From the NCBI GenBank assembly GCA_003158255.1, contig PMIH01000181.1, forward strand, positions 4,482 through 50,778: DNA of 46,297 nucleotides, in the 5' to 3' direction. The translations under genes were made by a program, and so were the position numbers. The notes under the pieces were generated by a model. The model did not search any database, had not been told where the DNA came from, and saw nothing but the letters and a program-made list of their open reading frames with translations. This document shows, in pieces, positions 43,195 through 46,297 of this stretch. This DNA comes from Rhodocyclaceae bacterium. GTDB taxonomy: Bacteria > Pseudomonadota > Gammaproteobacteria > Burkholderiales > Rhodocyclaceae. How positions within the stretch are numbered: position 1 is the first letter of the stretch; the number at the start of each line of letters is the position of its first letter.

Positions 43195-44175
43195 ATGATC
43201 GATCAGCTGCTCGCACCTGTATCAGGCGACGCTCCATCGGGCTCTTGCCTGGAGTACGACCGCCGCTTTCAGTCCCTGGTTTCGGCCTCCCACGGCCGGG
43301 GCGAGCAGCAACTCGGCTCGAACATCGTTCCAGCTTCGGACCCGGATTGGCACTTCCTGATTGCCGAATCGTCCGCGCTTCTTGCGGAGTCCCGCGATCT
43401 TCGGTTACTGGTGATCTGGACCTATGCCAACCTGCGACTGTTTGGCCTCGAAGGGCTTGCACGCGGGATTGAGGCAATTGCGAAACTGATTGATGCGCGC
43501 TGGGATTCCGTTCATCCACTTATTGAACCCGATGGTGACTGGTACATCCGCGTCAATGCGGTCGCCGGCCTGGCAGATCCCGATTCAGTACTACAGGTAC
43601 TGCGGGACATGCTCCTTGGCTTAATCCAGGGAGCACCAATCACCGTTCGTGATGCTTGTACGCTGGCCGACGGTAGTCAGCCCGACGGGTGTCCCATGCC
43701 AAACTTCGAACAATTACGGATCGCCTTTCAGAAATGCGTACCGGACTGCCCGATCCAGTTTGATATTTGCATTAGGATCCTTGATGGTTTGGCGTCGATC
43801 ACGCAGGCATTCGTTTCGCGGCTAAGCCATGACGCCCAGCCAAACCTGGATCCGCTGGCGCACGTCATTGAGTCACTGCGGCGCTTGTATGCGCCCGCGT
43901 CAGCCAGCCAGGAGTTGCCACTCCAGAATGGGGCAGTCAACACGGCTCCTGCCCTACCCGGACAGAGCGCGCCGGCCTTGCAATCGCGGGGCGACGCTTT
44001 GCGCGCCTTGGCTATTGCTCGCGACTACTTCGAACACCATGAGCCCTCCAATCCGGCATCCCTGCTGATCAAGCGGGCCGAACGGCTGGCGTCCTCGACG
44101 TTCCTGGAGATCATCGAGGACATGGCGCCGGCGAGCATGGATCACATCCGGATGCAGGCCGGCCTCAACCGCTAA
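43195..44175 (+). CDS. tssA: TssA (ImpA-type) T6SS baseplate/sheath protein
   Basis: 326 residues. The N-terminal ImpA domain is clear: LLAPVSGDAPSGSCLEYDRRFQSLVSASHGRGEQQLGSNIVPASDPDWHFLIAESSALLAESRDLRLLVIWTYANLRLFGLEGLARGI, with WDSVHPLIEPDGDWYIRVNAVAGLAD. The short C-terminal domain (ALRALAIARDYFEHHEPSNPASLLIKRAERLASSTFLEIIEDMAP) is like that of P. aeruginosa TssA1, not the long type with a VasJ-like tail. The ATG at 43195 has only a weak ribosome site. It is the first gene of the plus-strand operon. Confidence 0.94.
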   Translation: MIDQLLAPVSGDAPSGSCLEYDRRFQSLVSASHGRGEQQLGSNIVPASDPDWHFLIAESSALLAESRDLRLLVIWTYANLRLFGLEGLARGIEAIAKLIDARWDSVHPLIEPDGDWYIRVNAVAGLADPDSVLQVLRDMLLGLIQGAPITVRDACTLADGSQPDGCPMPNFEQLRIAFQKCVPDCPIQFDICIRILDGLASITQAFVSRLSHDAQPNLDPLAHVIESLRRLYAPASASQELPLQNGAVNTAPALPGQSAPALQSRGDALRALAIARDYFEHHEPSNPASLLIKRAERLASSTFLEIIEDMAPASMDHIRMQAGLNR

Positions 44176-44232
44176 CCACGACTCAGAGACAGACTCTTAA
44201 TCACACTTCGGCACCACCAGGGAGGCATCGGA

Positions 44233-44772
44233 ATGGCAACCAGAAACGACGTAGCAAGAGGCAAGAGCGGGCAGAAGTTCATTGCGCGCAATCGGGCGCC
44301 ACGAGTTCAAATCGAATACGACGTGGAGCTTTACGGGTCGGAGCGAAAAATTCAGTTGCCCTTCGTCATGGGTGTTATGACCGATCTGTCCGGCAAACCG
44401 GCTGACCCACTACCGGCCGTCGCCGATCGCAAGTTCCTTGAAATCGATATCGACAATTTTGACGAACGCATGCGCGCGATCAAACCGCGCGTTGCCTTCT
44501 CGGTGCCGAACTCCCTGACTGGAGAAGGCAACCTTCTACTGGATGTCACTTTCGAAAGTCTGGACGACTTCTCACCAGCCGCGATCGCCAGAAAAGTGGC
44601 GCCACTCAGCGCCTTGCTTAATGCCCGCACCGAACTGAACAACCTTCTTTCATACATGGACGGCAAGGTAGGTGCCGAGGACTTGATTGCGAAGGTTCTT
44701 AACGATCCAGCCCTGTTGAAGACCCTGGCAAGCACACCCAGTGCCCCTGCCGAGACCGCTAAGGAGGGATAA
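44233..44772 (+). CDS. tssB: TssB (VipA), T6SS contractile sheath small subunit
   Basis: 179 residues. Family hallmarks are RAPRVQIEYDVELYGSERKIQLPFVMGVMTDLSGKP, KFLEIDIDNFDERMRAIKPRVAFSVPN and LLDVTFESLDDFSPAAIARKVAPLSALLNARTELNNLLSYMDGKVGAEDLI. It has GGGAGG 8 nt before the ATG. It forms the sheath with TssC, which follows 4 nt after the stop; the tssC ribosome site AAGGAGGG lies in the last codons of tssB. Confidence 0.97.
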   Translation: MATRNDVARGKSGQKFIARNRAPRVQIEYDVELYGSERKIQLPFVMGVMTDLSGKPADPLPAVADRKFLEIDIDNFDERMRAIKPRVAFSVPNSLTGEGNLLLDVTFESLDDFSPAAIARKVAPLSALLNARTELNNLLSYMDGKVGAEDLIAKVLNDPALLKTLASTPSAPAETAKEG

Positions 44773-44776
44773 GCAA

Positions 44777-46273
44777 ATGGAACGCAGCCAACAGAAAGTC
44801 GCACGGCAGACGGAGGTCGGTGAGAGCAGCGACTTTACGTCACTTCTCAACAAAGAGTTCAAACCCAAGTCCGACGAACAGCGTAGTGCTGTCGAAGGTG
44901 CGGTGCGTACGCTGGCGGAACAGGCGCTGGCAACCACGGTGCAGATATCCACCGATGCCTACCGAACTATCGAAGCCATCATTGCGGAAATCGATCGCAA
45001 GCTGAGCGAACAGATCGACCTCATCCTGCATCACCAGGAATACCAAGCGCTCGAATCGGCCTGGCGCGGACTCCACTACCTCATCAACAACACCGAAACC
45101 GACGAGATGCTGAAGATTCGCGTCATGAACATCTCGAAGAGGGAGCTGCATCGGACGCTGCGCCGTCATAAGGGCGTCGGCTGGGATCAGAGCCCACTTT
45201 TCCGCCGTATCTACGAAGAGGAATACGGTCAACTCGGCGGTGCCCCCTATGGCTGCCTCGTCGGCGACTACTACTTCGACCACAGTGCCCCCGATGTCGA
45301 AATGCTTGGCGAGTTGGCCAAGATCGCATCGGCCGCACACTGCCCCTTCATCGCCGGTGCCGACCCAGCCATTATGCAAATGGAATCATGGCAAAACCTC
45401 GCCAATCCGCGCGACCTCACCAAGATATTCGAGAACACCGAGTATGCCCCGTGGCGCAGCCTGCGCGAGTCGGATGATTCTCGGTACATCGGCTTGGCAA
45501 TGCCCCGTTTCCTTGGCCGCCTGCCCTATGGGAGCAAGACCAATCCCATCGACGAATTCGACTTCGAAGAGGACACCAATGGCGCCGACCACAGTCACTA
45601 CGGCTGGGTTAACGCCGCGTACGCCATGGCGGTCAACATCAACCGCAGCTTCAAGTACTACGGCTGGGCTACTTCGATACGCGGCGTCGAGTCCGGCGGT
45701 GCCGTAGAAAATCTACCGTGCCACACGTTCCCGACCGACGACGGCGGTGTCGACATGAAGTGTCCGACGGAGATTGCAATTTCGGATCGCCGGGAAGCTG
45801 AGCTGGCCAAGAACGGATTTATGCCGCTGGTGCATCGCAAGAACTCGGATTTCGCCGCCTTCATTGGCGCCCAGAGTCTCCAGAAGCCCATCGAGTACTA
45901 CGACGCCGACGCAACGGCCAATGCCAACCTAGCAGCGCGTCTGCCCTACTTGTTCGCCTGCTGCCGCTTTGCACACTATCTCAAGTGCATCGTTCGCGAC
46001 AAGATCGGTTCGTTCCGCGAACGCGACGACATTCAGCGCTGGCTCAACGACTGGATTATGAACTATGTCGATGGCGATCCCACGAACTCCAGCCAGGACA
46101 CCAAGGCGCGCAAGCCGTTGGCCGCCGCCGAAGTCATCGTCGAGGAAGTCGCTGACAACCCCGGCTACTACGGCGCCAAGTTCTTCCTGCGCCCTCACTA
46201 CCAACTCGAAGGCCTGACGATGAGCCTGCGACTGGTGTCGAAACTGCCCTCCATCAAACAGGCGGAAGCCTAA
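44777..46273 (+). CDS. tssC: TssC (VipB), T6SS contractile sheath large subunit
   Basis: 498 residues from the ATG at 44777, which follows AAGGAGGG by 6-7 nt; the ORF-track start lies within tssB. Hallmarks: LILHHQEYQALESAWRGLHYLINNTETDEMLKIRVMNISKREL, YEEEYGQLGGAPYGCLVGDYYFDHSAPDVEMLGELAKIASAAHCPFIAGADP, SDDSRYIGLAMPRFLGRLPYG and the C-terminal NPGYYGAKFFLRPHYQLEGLTMSLRLVSKLP. Full length. The last 24 nt of the window show no further start; hcp often follows tssC in this position. Confidence 0.97.
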   Translation: MERSQQKVARQTEVGESSDFTSLLNKEFKPKSDEQRSAVEGAVRTLAEQALATTVQISTDAYRTIEAIIAEIDRKLSEQIDLILHHQEYQALESAWRGLHYLINNTETDEMLKIRVMNISKRELHRTLRRHKGVGWDQSPLFRRIYEEEYGQLGGAPYGCLVGDYYFDHSAPDVEMLGELAKIASAAHCPFIAGADPAIMQMESWQNLANPRDLTKIFENTEYAPWRSLRESDDSRYIGLAMPRFLGRLPYGSKTNPIDEFDFEEDTNGADHSHYGWVNAAYAMAVNINRSFKYYGWATSIRGVESGGAVENLPCHTFPTDDGGVDMKCPTEIAISDRREAELAKNGFMPLVHRKNSDFAAFIGAQSLQKPIEYYDADATANANLAARLPYLFACCRFAHYLKCIVRDKIGSFRERDDIQRWLNDWIMNYVDGDPTNSSQDTKARKPLAAAEVIVEEVADNPGYYGAKFFLRPHYQLEGLTMSLRLVSKLPSIKQAEA

Positions 46274-46297
46274 GGAAACGCTGAACAAGTGACCGTA

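Noticed and set aside
1-46297. CRISPR arrays, tRNA or rRNA genes
   Set aside because: No regularly spaced repeats and no cloverleaf or rRNA-like sequence recognised by reading.

Overview
The window looks like chromosome from a GC-rich Gram-negative proteobacterium, most likely a betaproteobacterium. This is an inference from the high GC, the large alpha-2-macroglobulin/pbpC pair, the Cus-type copper efflux genes and a Burkholderia-like type VI secretion (T6SS) gene set. No rRNA, tRNA or CRISPR array was recognised.

Left part (1-20753). A minus-strand copper/silver cluster holds a small Cys/His-rich protein, cusF, cusC, a cusB carrying a fused CusF domain, and the N-terminal part of cusA, which runs off the left edge. 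Upstream on the same strand are a 49-aa membrane protein, a YeiH-family transporter with a large charged insertion, a universal stress protein and a tail-anchored hypothetical protein. Diverging from these is a TtrS/TtrR-like two-component system; an 8-bp inverted repeat lies in the shared intergenic region. Then come a 1931-aa alpha-2-macroglobulin with an intact CLEQ thioester and pbpC, which together form a periplasmic defence and cell-wall repair pair. A small lipoprotein and an EF-G-like GTPase face them. A 21-bp degenerate motif occurs five times in this part, always in the same orientation.

Middle (about 20930-23025). Two broken insertion sequences are nested here: an IS1595-type transposase gene cut by an IS66-type element, whose own transposase gene is frameshifted and lacks its 5' part. 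The IS debris ends right against the T6SS cluster.

Right part (23026-46273). This is a T6SS locus organised around a 357-bp divergent intergenic region. Leftwards run tssJ, tssK, tssL (with OmpA-type peptidoglycan-binding domain), tssM, tssF, tssG, tssH/clpV, a Ser/Thr kinase, two related lipoproteins, an FHA protein, a PP2C phosphatase, tagF and tssE. Rightwards run tssA, tssB and tssC. Membrane complex (JLM), baseplate (K, F, G, E, A), sheath (B, C), sheath recycling (H) and post-translational control (kinase, phosphatase, FHA, TagF) are all present. No hcp, vgrG, PAAR or effector gene lies inside the window; they may follow tssC. The most interesting part is the kinase/lipoprotein block: the kinase's periplasmic C-terminus and the neighbouring lipoprotein both end in a PEGA domain, and that lipoprotein shares its middle with the next one (TssQ-like). 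This suggests an envelope-spanning signal module for T6SS activation that differs from TagQRST.
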